Shown: positions 28,354 through 40,071 of the stretch, one piece after another
How the letters are laid out: each line of letters opens with the position of its first letter
Numbering within the stretch: position 1 is the first letter of the stretch
Origin: Dichotomocladium elegans
Taxonomy: Eukaryota; Mucoromycota; Mucoromycetes; Mucorales; Lichtheimiaceae
Assembly: GCA_025716815.1 (NCBI GenBank)
Contig: JAIXMN010000001.1
Coordinates: forward strand, 310,001-374,000
Direction of reading: 5' to 3'
Length of the DNA: 64,000 nucleotides
Translations under genes and position numbers: made by a program
The notes under the pieces: model-generated
The model's input: the letters and a program-made list of their open reading frames with translations, nothing else
What the model was told of the DNA's origin: nothing
Database searches by the model: none

Positions 28354-31300
28354 ATGTTCGGCCGACGAACTCCTGCAACTGCCAAGTCTGGCAGCACCCA
28401 CCGGCAACTGGATATTGACAATCTAGATGAACTTCTTAATGGCACCATTCCCGGAATTGACGACGAAGCTGACGAGACCGACTTGAACGACCCCGAGCTG
28501 CTAGTAAAAACCTCGTATCATCCCGCACGTGAACTGCTGAATTTGCTTATGGCTGTTCTTTTCTATGTTTCATTAGCAACAATTGCAAGAACTCACTTCG
28601 TTGTCGGGAGATGGAGTCAAGAATGATGCTTCTCGCAACAATGTCCAGCAAAAGCAGGCTAATGCTGAGAAGAAAAAGGCGAGGTTGAGGACAATAGGCG
28701 CGCAGCAGCAACAGCAAGCGGACGATGAACACTTTGATATCGATAGTTATACAGTGCTTGCTCAAGGAGACGACATCGACGTCGACAAAGTAACTCTCGA
28801 CGATTCGGATCTAAATGACCCTCATTTGCTGGTACACAGCGTCACCACTGAAACCTCAATACTTTTCGCAAAAGATATAACTTATACACATCCACATCGG
28901 GGTTTCTAGAAAGCGCTCGCAGACCTCGGGGGCCAGAAGACCGATGAAGCTCAAAGTCCCTCGGCACAAGACGACCAGAATACTGGAGACGAGCTTCTGA
29001 TAGAGCATGTGAAAGCATTGACGAACATGGGATTCTCGCCAAAACAAGCGACTACTGCTCTCGAAAAATTCGATAATGACCTTGAAAGGGCCTCAAATTA
29101 TCTGTTGGATGTCCCAGCACCAGCCGACAATAGCGATACGCCATCAAAAGCACTGGAAAACGCCATGTCCACCACGAAAACGGAACAGGAGCATCGTGAT
29201 AAAGCGTTACCCGCCATTACAGAACAAAGTCAATACCAAGATGACATGGATATGATGGATGAGGATGAAGAGCCCACAGAGCTTTTTAATGATCCAAAAG
29301 AGTTGCTGCGCCGTGTGAAGCATTACCAAAAGCTCGCTGTTACTGCAAAGCGCGCTGGCGATAAGCGAAAGGCTATTGAATTTTTGCGTCACTCAAAGAA
29401 TCTGAATCTGAAGTATAATGAGCTTTATATGCCAAAAGCAGAGCCAAAGGCGAACGCTACCATTCCTGTAACAATAGATCCTGTAGCAATGGATGAAAGC
29501 CTTGATAGTGCTTCAGACGCACCAGATATTCACATGCCACCACCGCCAGCTGCAGTTTCGTCACCAACTTCCGTGGACCCGCCTTTACCTGTACAGACAG
29601 TGCATCACACGTCCTCTCCTCTCCCAAACAACGAGATACCCGTGACCAGCCGGCCAGAGCAGTCTCCTTCCCCAGAAGTGCCCCATGACCAGGCAGTTTT
29701 CCAACAAGTTCTGCAGTTGCAGAAAGAGTACAAAGAGGCGGCTATCTATTATAAAGGTATCGGTAACCTGGTGGCAGCGAGAGAGATGCTGAAAGTATCC
29801 AAGGAGTTATTGCGGGTGGGAATTCAATTCAAGAACGGCGAGGTAACGAATGTTGAGGCTGTGCGTCGTAAGCTTCCAGAGAAACCCAATCTATCGCTTG
29901 GTGACGGGAAGATGCGACAGATTCAGACGGTATCTAACACGATTGCCACTGGGTCATCATCGCCGGGTCAGACATTTGAGCATCTTGAATCCCAGTTGAT
30001 ATACCAAATTGATGTGTGTCATAACCTGGCTATCCAATCAAGTAACACCCATGGGCCAAAGGCAGGTGGAAAAACATTGGCAGGCTCGTGTAATTATTTC
30101 CAGCAACTCGAACAGGCATTCACAGCGGATATGGTGTCACTACGTTCGCACCGTGACCAAGACATGCAAAGAATGCCCCAGCTACATTACGAACTTGTCA
30201 ACTATAGATATAAGAATATTTTGGATCATATTCCCGTCAATCAGATGGAGCTCAAGATCGTCAGGGGGATTGGCTTGCAGTCGCTCGATGTGCCCACCAA
30301 CCTTGAGCCATATGTCACATGGGACTTGGGCGGTTGGCCGCCAGAGAATACGGCACATGCCTCCTTGGGTAAAGGAGAAACAGCTGTGCGAAAAGGAGGC
30401 GATCCAGGTAACGCGCCATGCTTCGATAAATCATTTAGTATCTCTTCATTGATTTTTGGAGTAGAATTCGATGTTGCTGTACAGATACCCATCATGCGAG
30501 GGAATCGCATATTTATACGATATATCCAGAGAAGGAAGTTGACCCTCGAGGTGTTCCACAACCGATACAGCTACGGCCTTTTTCGCCGCCCGCTCTCCCT
30601 GGGGAAGGTATCACTCCCTCTTGAGACTTTGATGACGAAGTGCTCCATTTCTGGTGCTTTCGATGTAAGTAATATGGTATTCGACAGGGCAACATGTATA
30701 CAAGCTGCTGATGCAAGTTAATGAAATCAAGATCATTGACGCTAACCGTCGTAAAACCGGGGGGAAACTGGAAGTTCAACTGAGCCTTCGCGAGCCGCTG
30801 ACAGGCGAAGATATTGCGCAAAGGGCTGAGCGATGGCTTGTGATCGATGAGTTCGGACAAAACACATCCGCGATATTAGCTTCTGCAGGACTGACTTCAG
30901 TGCCATACCAACCTAAGCATCAATCGCTACCATCGCCAGCAACAGCAGCATCACCTACTTCTTCAACAGCTGCAGTGGTTTCTTCCTCCTCCTCACCCAA
31001 ACCATCAAACGCTGCAACTGCAACTGTCGCGGACCCCTTAAAAGGAAGCAGCAAACCAGCTACCCCTATCAAGTCGTCCGAGTCATTGGAATCCCCTGAA
31101 ATTGAAGAAGCCGAGGAAGAATATAACAAGTAGGTCCCATGTAAAGAAAATATAGCGTATATGCACACGTATATTGACGCATAATCTCTAACTTATGATA
31201 GTGTGGACAGCATTGTGTCTAACATGGTCCTCGAATATGAGATGAATCTGGTCAACACCGCACTTGCATCTGGAGGCGTCAGGGCAGGTGTATCAAAAGA

Positions 31301-31556
31301 AGACTTGCTCGACAGAAGACAGGCCCTTGAAATTAAAATGAATATGCTTGTCATTCAGGTGCAGACAGGGATGCTTGATATGGATACGTATATCCAGAAT
31401 GTGCGCAAGCGGATGGACCGGGATCGACAGCTTGCGCTTATCTTCAAGAAGCACAACCGGCTGGATTTGGCCAAGGGGGCATTGGCACGGAAAAAGATCA
31501 TGCAAGATGAGATAGAAGAAGCCGAGGCGGCAATGGCGGCTCAAGAAGAGGAATAA
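28354..31556 (+). CDS. CC2D1/Lgd-like DM14-C2 protein with UBA domain
   Basis: Exons 28354-28503, 28577-28831, 28910-30664, 30732-31129, 31202-31556; 970 residues. Two early DLNDPELL/DLNDPHLL motifs, a UBA-like domain (about 167-203, LTNMGFSPKQAT), two DM14 domains (about 260-315, with NDPKELLRRVKHY, and 397-455), a C2 domain (about 560-750, with RRKTGGKLEV and LREPL) and a basic helical tail. CC2D1/Lgd proteins bind Snf7/CHMP4 of ESCRT-III through DM14 and act in endosomal sorting. A UBA is not part of animal CC2D1 as I know it. The fourth junction is by homology: acceptor AAG at 30731 gives a C2 segment without insert; an alternative acceptor at 30704 would make a 40-nt intron and add nine residues. 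Confidence 0.88.
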
Positions 31557-31927
31557 AGAGTTAGGACTTGCAAGGTGGCGCGAGCACTTCGGTCCGTATC
31601 ATGGGAGGGGTGGAGAGGAATGTGTCAAATGGTTTGATAGAGACCTAGTTACATGGGCTACGTATCTCGGGGTTGCAAAGCTCAAGTAAAAGAGCTAGGA
31701 GACGCAGGGACACTAGCCAATTGTGTTGCTTGTCCACATTGCAGAGGACACGAGGTCAGTCCTTTTTTTGCACAGAAACACCGATGCGTGTGTCACAGCC
31801 GTCAACAAGAAGTACAGTTTCTCTCTTTCTTTCTTCGCACCATACCATGTTCTATTAGCCCCCCCCTCCGCAGTCCTTTCTTCATTCATAACATTCATTC
31901 ATTCCTTTCATATCTGCCATTTCCGCA
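31557..31927. other. Intergenic / 5' UTR of DH-domain gene
   Basis: 371 bp between the CC2D1-like and DH-domain genes, with pyrimidine-rich sequence before the second ATG. No gene was seen. Confidence 0.55.
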
Positions 31928-34601
31928 ATGCCATTCACAATGTCCTCTTCTCATTCCCCGCACCTTCGCCATTACCCTCCGCAGCAACCTCGGTCTGGCT
32001 CTCCCCTTCCGCCTCGCACCCAGCCGAGACAGACCAACCCTCTCACCGATTTAATCTATTCCGAGCGCACATATCTTGGAGAGCTTAAGCTGATAGATAC
32101 GGTAAAGATGTCAGAAAAGATCGCCCCTCAACCCGAGCAGAGATAAGCTGATAATTTTTTTTTTCCTCTGCCCTCCCCAAATAAAGCAAATTGCTCCCCT
32201 CTGGATGAAGCAGACTCGGTCGGCTGCACCCGATTTTTCAGAACAACTCATCCATATCAATTATGTTTACCGAGCCAACAAGCATTTTTACTCGGTAAGT
32301 GCGTGGAAAACCAAAGGTTAGAGCGAGTGATTTTCATGATCGCACCCCGCCAACTCCTCCAAAAAGAGACTCGTCGAGGTGGCCAGCGACCCGGGTGCTT
32401 TGCGCGAACTAGGCGACGTGCTTATGCAATGGGTGGATGACATGGAACAACCCTATTCCGAGTATCTACGACATTACATCTTCGATATTAACGATCGCCA
32501 TGATATCCTCGATACTGCATCCATACGTTTGCGTCTTAATGTATGTAAGGAGGAACCCGATTTCTTTTTAGGGACTCAGGCCAAAGCAATGTTCTTTTCC
32601 TACTTCAGACTCTCTCTCTCAATTTGTCTCGGAAAATCACCCTGCAAAGCTTGTTTGACGCTCCGTTGCAAAGGCTCGAGTACTACAAATGTCTTTATAA
32701 TGTAAACCTTCGACTCGCAACCATACACTCCCCCTTCCTAATATTCCACTCTTTCTGGATAGCGACTCTTCCAGAGCACCAAACCAGGACGACCCGATCA
32801 CGCGCTCCTTCTGCGCGCGAACAATCGAATCGATAAACTCATCCTTTTAACAAAGCTGGATCACGGTCATCCGACATCGGAATCACATGATCACAAGGCA
32901 GCTTACGGTATCCACGATCGTCATGAATATAATGATAATGAATGCGCCGACCATCAATCAAATACAAAAGCAGGTGCGGGCCGCAAGGCTTTCCGCGAGA
33001 CCGTAATAGACTTCTATAAGCAGTCGGGTGTCGACGGGCCTATCATTGACGAGGATGGCCAAGACCTGGCCAATATTGCGCCACGCTCAGTCAAGATCCT
33101 GAAAGAAGTGCCTTCATTGAATGCATCGAGTGTCTCGATGATTGACACGACTCAAGTAGAGAAGCAGGAGAGCACGAGCAAGGAGAAAGAAAAGAGAGAG
33201 GAAACTCCTGCAAACGACAAAGCAGATCTATCGTCTGCTTCTGTACAAATGACCTACATTCAACCTCCTGTGCATAAGATGACGCTGACCCGTGAACGAC
33301 ATAATGACAGCGACACCGATGATGACGATAAGCCGCTTGTTCCTTTCTCATCGTCTTTGGCTCGTAAGGTCGAGGGAGGACAAGCACAACAGCAACAGCA
33401 AGAGGAAACCTCACCAAAGCGAGAACCTTCTGCTGAAATACAGCATTCCACTCAACCGCAAGTTGTTCCGCTCTTGGCTAAACCGGACAACCTGCCTCTA
33501 GCGACCCAGGAATCTCAACAGGAAGAGGAAAAACCGGTTGCCGACCCGCGCAAGATGGCATCCTTACGTAGCGTGCTTGCTGCATCGGTTGACTCGATGG
33601 CCGAGTCGTCCCACTCGTCCTCTTCCTTCTCTTCATCCTCCTCCGGCATCCTTCATCGCTCTTCAACATCGACTGCGCAGACAGAGCACGATGCGTCTGA
33701 CAGCGTATGTGCTCAGGAACAACACAAGACCGGACCGGCTCATAGCGAACAGCGACGCCCTTCTGCGACGCCGTCGAACGCATCCGCCCTCGCCGGTCTT
33801 GGTTCGCCGCCCGCCAGCCCTGGTGAATTTGCCAATGCGACGAAACAGGTCCTGTACACGCATACGCGCTGCTTTGCATTCCATTGGAAGGACAATACGT
33901 GGTACGCGGCCGAAAGCCCGTGCAGCATCTTGGTCCGCCTGACCAATGCGAACCGATTCTGCATCTCGCTTGAGCTTATCAGCAGCGGCGTCCTTTATCT
34001 GAACGCGTGGATTACGCCCGACATTGGCGCCCAACTGCAAGCCGAGTCTGACATGAGTCTTTCGGTGCACGTTGGTGCCCAACGCGAAAACTACCTGATT
34101 CATTTTGAACGTCGGCCTGACGCGGTCGAACTCGAGAACGTCATGCAATACGCAATCCGCGAGACGGCACGGATGCTGGAGCCCGAGAGACTGCAGCACC
34201 AACACCAGCACCAACTGCCCCCTCCAACAGAACTGGTGGATAGCGAGCCCTCCGTCGAGGACGTCCCCCAATCTCTGACACGCGTCATGGACGCAAAGTG
34301 CAAGCTGCTGGCGCAACAAGACGCCTCGCTCTGGAACAATCTCGGAACTGTCACGCTCGTCGTCTCTGCCCAACGGCCCAGCGAGAAAACCCATATTGCG
34401 GTCCAGAATAGCAAAAAGCATACGCTGATCAGTGCCATTGTGCTAAGCCGAAACGTGAAAAGGAACGGAACAAAGCAGCTCACCCTTCTTTTGACGTCGC
34501 ATCAGTCGAGTGTCATTTATATGCTCACGTTCAAGGACGAGAAGACGACCGACCGGGTGTTTCATTATCTCAAGGTTCAGAATGCCGAGAATGGATGGTA
34601 G
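31928..34601 (+). CDS. DH-domain (RhoGEF-like) protein with C-terminal PH/RanBD-like region
   Basis: Exons 31928-32101, 32187-32294, 32367-32540, 32609-32701, 32763-34601; 795 residues, all introns phase 0. The N-terminal ~250 residues look like a DH (Dbl homology) domain: TDLIYSERTYLGELKL matches conserved region 1 and DAPLQRLEYYKCL conserved region 3. This implies guanine-nucleotide exchange on a Rho-type GTPase. A long Ser/Glu-rich linker follows. The C terminus from about 33834 (YTHTRCFAFHWKDNTWY ...) to the stop has the beta-rich look of a PH/Ran-binding-like fold; that part is inference. Several acceptors end in AAG. ATG 31928 or 31940 may be used. It is convergent with the ER J-protein gene 142 bp away. 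Confidence 0.78.
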
Positions 34602-34743
34602 ACATAGAAACCATAAACCATGTCATGTTTGTGGAAACCGTTTTCTTTAGACATCTGCTATTCCCTCCCCGCACTTTCACATCACATAAATTCACCCCAT
34701 GATGGGACACGCACACACATTGTTTCATTCACGTATCAGTTGT

Positions 34744-35938
34744 CTACTGCTTTCTAAGGGCGCGACGACGTCCACCGACTTTAGTACCCGTCACTTGAAT
34801 AGGATCTGCTCGATTGACCTTTTTCTTTTTCTTCTTCGTGGTCGCTTCGTTCGAGTCGCCGTCGTCGACTTGAGCCGAGTCGTCTTCGGAAGCGTCTTTT
34901 GAGGTATCTGAGCGTCCAGTCAGCTTCTTGAAGAAGTTCCAGGGCCAGCTGATCAGAAACATATTTTGAGTGAGCGATGGCTTGACGACCCATTCGGTAT
35001 TGAGGTGGATTGGCTCGGCATCGCCCTCGGGGTAAACAATCAAGTAGGTGTCTGACTTGACCTCGCATCGCATTGCGCGGCCAGCCACCTCGATCACACT
35101 GCGACCGAGCGTGGGCGCGCCCTGGGACTTGGGCACGCTCTGGACCAATGTCTCGCGGGCGTTGGCGACAAAGCCCTCAATGCGTCGGCGTTCTTGATAG
35201 TAGTTGACCCAGGCGACAAGGTACTGGGCCATACCCGACAGAACCGTCAAAAGCACAACCACGGTCCCCAATCCGGGACGGAAGCGAGAATAGTAATAGC
35301 CCGTACCGCGCCACCGCGGCACGCCATTCTTGTAGAAAAAATTGTACCGCTCACGCTTTCCAGCGTCGCGCAAAATGGCTGAAACCTTGCCTAAACGTGC
35401 AAACTTCTCCTTCGCCTTGGGATCTTCTTTGTTCTTGTCCGGACTGAAAAAGAAGAGAGAGAAACAAGGCATCAGTATTGGAGCGGGCAGGCGCGCGGGG
35501 TCTTGATGGCCTCCTCCTCCTCCCCCACCCCCGACAACACTTACTGGAGCTTCAGAGAAAGCTTGCGATAAGCGCGCTTGATCTCGGCTGTCGTCGCAGT
35601 AGGCTTGATAACAAATGGAGAGAGCAAAGCATACGTCAGAGAATTACATATATAGCCAGTCTGGGCGTATGTGCGCCTCTCTCTCTCTCTCTCTCTCTCT
35701 CCCGAAAGAACACTTACGGGAATGTCCAGCCAGTTGTAAAAATTAGTGCCTTTGCCCTCAGACGTCTCTAGTTCATCCACCAAGTCGAAAATCTCAAAAT
35801 CGGCTATGCGACATTAGATCGCGCTTGCGATGACAGCTTAAATCACCTACACTTTTCCCATGCACGCACAGTCGGAGCCGTGATGGCCAGAAGCAACAGC
35901 AGGATGCTGAGCATCCAGCACAGTGAACTTCGCCTCAT
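34744..35938 (-). CDS. ER membrane J-protein (Erj5/DNAJC1-like)
   Basis: Minus strand exons 5' to 3': 35938-35851, 35803-35718, 35603-35545, 35443-34744; 310 residues. An N-terminal signal peptide (MRRSSLCWMLSILLLLL...) precedes a luminal J domain with TNFYNWLDIP, IKRAYRKLSLKLH and the essential HPD at about residues 78-80. A transmembrane segment (GTVVVLLTVLSGMAQYLVAW) follows, then a cytosolic part ending in Lys/Arg-rich sequence. J domains stimulate Hsp70 ATPase; this topology fits a partner of luminal BiP/Kar2 like yeast Erj5. Intron 35604-35717 contains a (CT)n repeat at about 35675-35702. ATG 35938 is supported by the signal peptide. Confidence 0.9.
35675..35702. repeat. (CT)n microsatellite
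   Basis: About 28 bp of CT dinucleotides inside an intron of the ER J-protein gene (35604-35717). Seen directly. Confidence 0.95.
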
Positions 35939-36058
35939 TGGACAGGTAGGAAAGAGATCGAGAAACCAAGCTCAACCTTCAGCATGCGGAGTTTAGCAAT
36001 GAAAGGGGCGGGGAGGGACGTGTGTCGGTTGTCAAATGAATTTTATTTGTTTCTTAAA

Positions 36059-37625
36059 TTAGACGCCCTTGGTGTGGACGACACTTGGACCGCTTTCGTT
36101 ATAATCAACCTTGCTGATATAGTTCTTGGCATCAATAAAGACGAGCTACAAAATAACGGTCATTCGATGATATCTCGAGTCAAGTCTCAGTTCTTACTTT
36201 GGCAACAATCTCTCCTCCCAGCCATGTACACAGATGGTGGTACTGTCGATCCTTGAGGATCGTAAAGTAGTCTGGTATCCGCAAGAATCCCAATTGTCGC
36301 GGCTGCGCATCGCCAATATTTTCTGAAGAAGGCAGGATCCGATTGACCTCTGCCTTTAACCGCATCTGCAAACCTGTCACCAAGCTATTACCGCCGCATA
36401 GTACGACGCTTTCCCACACTTTCGGCCGTATCTCTGGCGGTTCACAGTGAGACGCTGCTAGGCGCATTGCACCCACCAGATCAGGACCCGCCAAGCCAAC
36501 GAGGCTGGGGTCGAAGAGAGGGTCGAGCGCTTGATGGCGGTATTTCCCGATCGTGAACTGCCGTAGAAAAATGAGTACGAATGCATAAAGTCTTTGTTTT
36601 TACAATGCGTTTCACCTTATGACCCTTATATTCCACTTCGGCATCCTCAGGAATGTCTTTAGTGGTAATTTCGTCTTCCCGGTCCGTTTCTGGCAAATCA
36701 TCCTCGATCACATCTTCCGTAGCTGCTGTGGCAATCGAATCCACCACCCCTGGAAGCCCTGCGGGCTTAGGTCGCTCTACCTCCTTCTCATGCCCAACAA
36801 ACACATTACAGACCCCCGGCTGTTCCTTAAGAAACCGTGCAAATTCAAGGTCAAGCGGTACACCTTTGTCCTTGAACTGTTCCACAACCGACGCATCCCT
36901 CTTCAGAAGATCGAGGAGATAGGTGTCAAAGTGTCTGCCACCGACAGAGACTGTGTAGCTAGCCTGCAGCTGCACGAGGCTGTCAACCACGACGCCGATT
37001 TCTTAATCCTTTTAGAAAACATAGAAAAGCCACTTTCTTTCTCTTCCAAGATCTCGGACTCACTTGTACTGCTTTCGCCGACGTCGACAACCATCCCTGA
37101 TACTGAGCCACAACCGTAAAGCGCCAAAAGAGGTTGAGGTGCAATGTAGATTCCTGGCGCATTGAAGCGTTCAAAAAAGATCTGTGTGATGCGCTCATGC
37201 TCAAATTTAGTCCATTCCAGTGGAATCGACAACAGAACCGCATGTTCATTCCGTGATTTCTTGATGTTGAATTCCTTGAATAGAATGTGATTCCTTTTAC
37301 ATGTCATTCCGCTTATTTTAAAATCCATGAATGCTCAAACGATAATTAGCTTGTACCATGATGCTTCTAGATCTTCCCAGGATACAATTTTGTTGTCTCT
37401 GATGGGATAGTTGAAATCCGCCATATTGACGACCTATGAACGCCAAAAGACGAGGACGCGTGTGTGCGTTAAGTGTCGTGTCGCTCATGTGCATTGAGGC
37501 GTATGACAGGTGGAACATACAATGGTAGGGAGCTTATTGGTGTCGTGCATGCCCATCCCTGCTCTTGTCACAGATGATCCAACGTCAATGACGATGAAGT
37601 TCTCCTCGTGCAGTGTTAATGACAT
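36059..37625 (-). CDS. Actin-related protein, probably Arp9-type (SWI/SNF-RSC)
   Basis: Minus strand exons: 37625-37521, 37433-37357, 37293-37064, 37001-36616, 36557-36198, 36145-36059; 414 residues. Actin fold landmarks: phosphate-1 loop FIVIDVGSSVTRAG, DYPIRDNKIV-like NYPIRDNKIV, LLSIPLEWTK, ERFNAPGIYIAPQPLLALYG, phosphate-2 VVDVGESST, GGRHFDTYL, and WESVVLCGGNSLVTG. The C terminus is KVDYNESGPSVVHTKGV. An acidic insert (about 36640-36800) separates subdomain 4 from the rest. It is clearly an actin-related protein rather than actin; the nuclear chromatin-remodeler type (Arp9/Arp42-like) is my best guess. It lies in tandem 120 bp upstream of the J-protein gene and divergent from PRP38B. Confidence 0.85.
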
Positions 37626-38205
37626 GGTGGCTATTTTTCAAGGTACAAAAGAGAGAGAAACTGAAGCGGGTTTGGCCCAGTATGTACAGTCCGTGCTGGG
37701 GGTAATTTTCAGAGCCACGCAACAAATTTGATTGGGCCGAGTCGCGTTTGGGCGCTGGACACTCGCCCTCGCAACAGAACCGCAGGCGTCTTGCGCCTCT
37801 GTAAGGTTTCTTGTTCATGATAGGGTGAGAAAATGCTGTACTTGCACAGCCGAATCATGAGTGGGAGGGGGTGGTTTTTCCCAGATTGCCATCACGGTAG
37901 GGAGGAGAAGAGCACACGTCCTCTAGTGTCATTCTGTGTCTCTGAGAAGAATAAAGATATATTCACGATATAGATCCTCCAATACCGTCTTCCAGAATTT
38001 ATTTATTTTGGTAGACACGGTGAACATGGATGTCTTTATTGAATTCTCCACTTTTTGATGGGCTTCCGCCGTCAACCGCTGACAACCCCCCCCCTCAACC
38101 CAAAAAGAAAAAAATGAGCGGCTGAGATTGGAATAAGCCCTATATAGTGACATTACGCTGACGAAATAACACTCTGCTCAGTCCATACCTCTCCTTTTTT
38201 CCGAG
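37626..38205. other. Divergent promoter region
   Basis: 580 bp between the divergent starts of the actin-related protein gene and the PRP38B-like gene. It contains a C-run near 38087-38094 and an A-run near 38102-38114. No gene was recognised. Confidence 0.55.
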
Positions 38206-39513
38206 ATGAGCAAGTCATCGAACAAGCTGGAAACATGGGGCAATGAATCCACCATGAACATGAACGCCATTCTGTATCAGAATATATTGGCCTCTCCATA
38301 TTTTAAATCATTATAGTATGCTACCATTGCTTCTGCCACTGCGCGTTTTGTGCACTCATTATTTTTCCCTTCCGCAGTGACAAGAAGACATTTCACGAGA
38401 TCGTTGATGAGATCTACAACGAAGGTACGAGTATATCTTTATTGAAGTACGCTTTAAAGGTTTGTCTAAGGGGGTGCTGCAAGTGCAGTTGTTTCCGGGC
38501 TAACACGATCCTTTCCGCTGCGATCCGACCGCAGTGTCCTATCTAGGTAAAATATACACAACAGTTCGCACGCGAAAATAATCTCCAAGGATGTGCAATG
38601 TATATTAATCGCATCTCCATTTCCATGTATAAAGCCCCTTTCATCAAGGGGACAACGCCTTCAACGGCATTCTGCTGCCTGTTTAAAATGTGGACACTGC
38701 GACTTACTATAAAACAGATTGAGAACCTCATTGATCATGCTGATTCTCCGTAAGTCGTTGTAGTCGCGCTCATATAATTGTGAATTTTGCTGATAATAAA
38801 GCACACGTCGTGTGTCTGTGTTTTGTTTAATAGGTATATTCGAGCAATCGGTTTTCTGTATTTGCGGTATGTGTGCGCTCCTGCTCAGCTGTGGGATTGG
38901 TTCTCGTATTACCTCGATGACGAAGAGGAATTTGACATGACGGGCGGTGCGCGTGCAGAAAAATGGTATGTTATGTGACATAAAGGTGTCGATGCATGCT
39001 CACCCAAATGGTCTCCTTGCTGTATCTAGTACTATCGGAAAACTGGTCCGCATGTTAATCACAGACCAAAAGTTTCAAGGCACCATGCTCCCTCGTATAC
39101 CTGTTCCGATTGCCAGAGATCTCAACAAGAAGTTAGAGGAATATGATAGGCAAGCACGTGATGCTCCTCGGTAAGTCTTGCACAGCGAGAATAATGAACA
39201 AATTGTCTTAGTGTTATGCCCATTATGTAGTGATGAGGCCAGTGACGATGGTGACCGCCGCCGAGGCAGGTCGCCAAGTTCAGATAGACGACGAGACTAT
39301 CGAGACGATCGTAAGCGGGACGATTACAGGAACTCTAGCAGACGACATTCGTATCGTAGCCGCTCGCGGGATCGCCAACGACACCGATATGATGACGACG
39401 ACGATTATTATCGCCGCCGCCGACGCAGTCCGAGCCCGCCACGCCGCTACGATCGCGACCGCCGCCACCGTTCACGGTCGCGATCCCCCTCTCGGGACCG
39501 TAGACGATACTAG
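38206..39513 (+). CDS. PRP38B-like pre-mRNA splicing factor with RS-type tail
   Basis: Exons 38206-38315, 38378-38424, 38535-38546, 38635-38749, 38834-38965, 39030-39170, 39231-39513; 279 residues. The PRP38 domain is clear: LETWGNESTMNMNAILYQNI, FHEIVDEIYNEV, STAFCCLFKMWTLRLT, DSPYIRAIGFLYLRYV, LWDWFSYYLDDEEE, TIGKLVRMLI, and FPRIPVP-like MLPRIPVPIA. The tail is rich in Arg/Ser/Asp dipeptides, as in metazoan PRPF38B. PRP38 proteins act in activation of the spliceosome (tri-snRNP maturation). The third exon is a 12-nt micro-exon supplying VSYL-type residues; without it the conserved E-V-x-Y-L-x-P-F stretch is broken and the frame lost. Confidence 0.93.
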
Positions 39514-40071
39514 AGTATGGAAAGATTTGCAACATGTCGAATATATCGTGAGAACTGTTGGATTCCTTATCTTATAAAAACATACTGTACGAAACAATAT
39601 CCCACGTTCAAGTATGGTATAGCTCATCTTCAAACAATAAGAGGATTCAGAAGCGGAGCTTCAGAGCACGTGGCAAGAGAGAGCCGACATTCTACTGTCA
39701 AAAACGTGCCTTTGTTTGTAGTTCGAAGAACCTAGAAGCTCACTTCAACTGTGTCGCCTCTTTGGCGTGGATCGCATTGATGTTCTTTTTCTTCGGAGCA
39801 TACTGGTGGATAATAGATATTGTGTGCTTTAACCTATCCAACTCTTGAACATTATTAATGCAAAAGCATGACATTCCCGACGTTTTATCCCAGATTGGTT
39901 CATATATCTATGCTATACAGTTTGAATAAAGCTGACCGGCGACTCGGAATCTGCTGATGCCCTGAAATGTTCGACGTAAAATTTTCCGGCGTACACCCTC
40001 AAAAAAAAAAAAAAGCGATAGCCGAGTTTTGTGTTGCTGGGTTCTAACCATCCGGCTTCTTCTTTTTCTGG
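39514..40071. other. Intergenic, nothing recognised
   Basis: 558 bp. One frame of about 96 codons (39558-39848) has no recognisable family. An A-run lies near 40002-40014. Likely the PRP38B 3' UTR and the promoter of the next gene. Confidence 0.5.

Noticed and set aside
30665..30687. 23-nt intron in the CC2D1-like gene (first AG after the donor)
   Set aside because: Too short, and the following frame meets a stop; the acceptor at 30731 fits the C2 domain.
33663..34421. 252-codon open frame on the minus strand
   Set aside because: Antisense to the long last exon of the DH-domain gene, without family resemblance.
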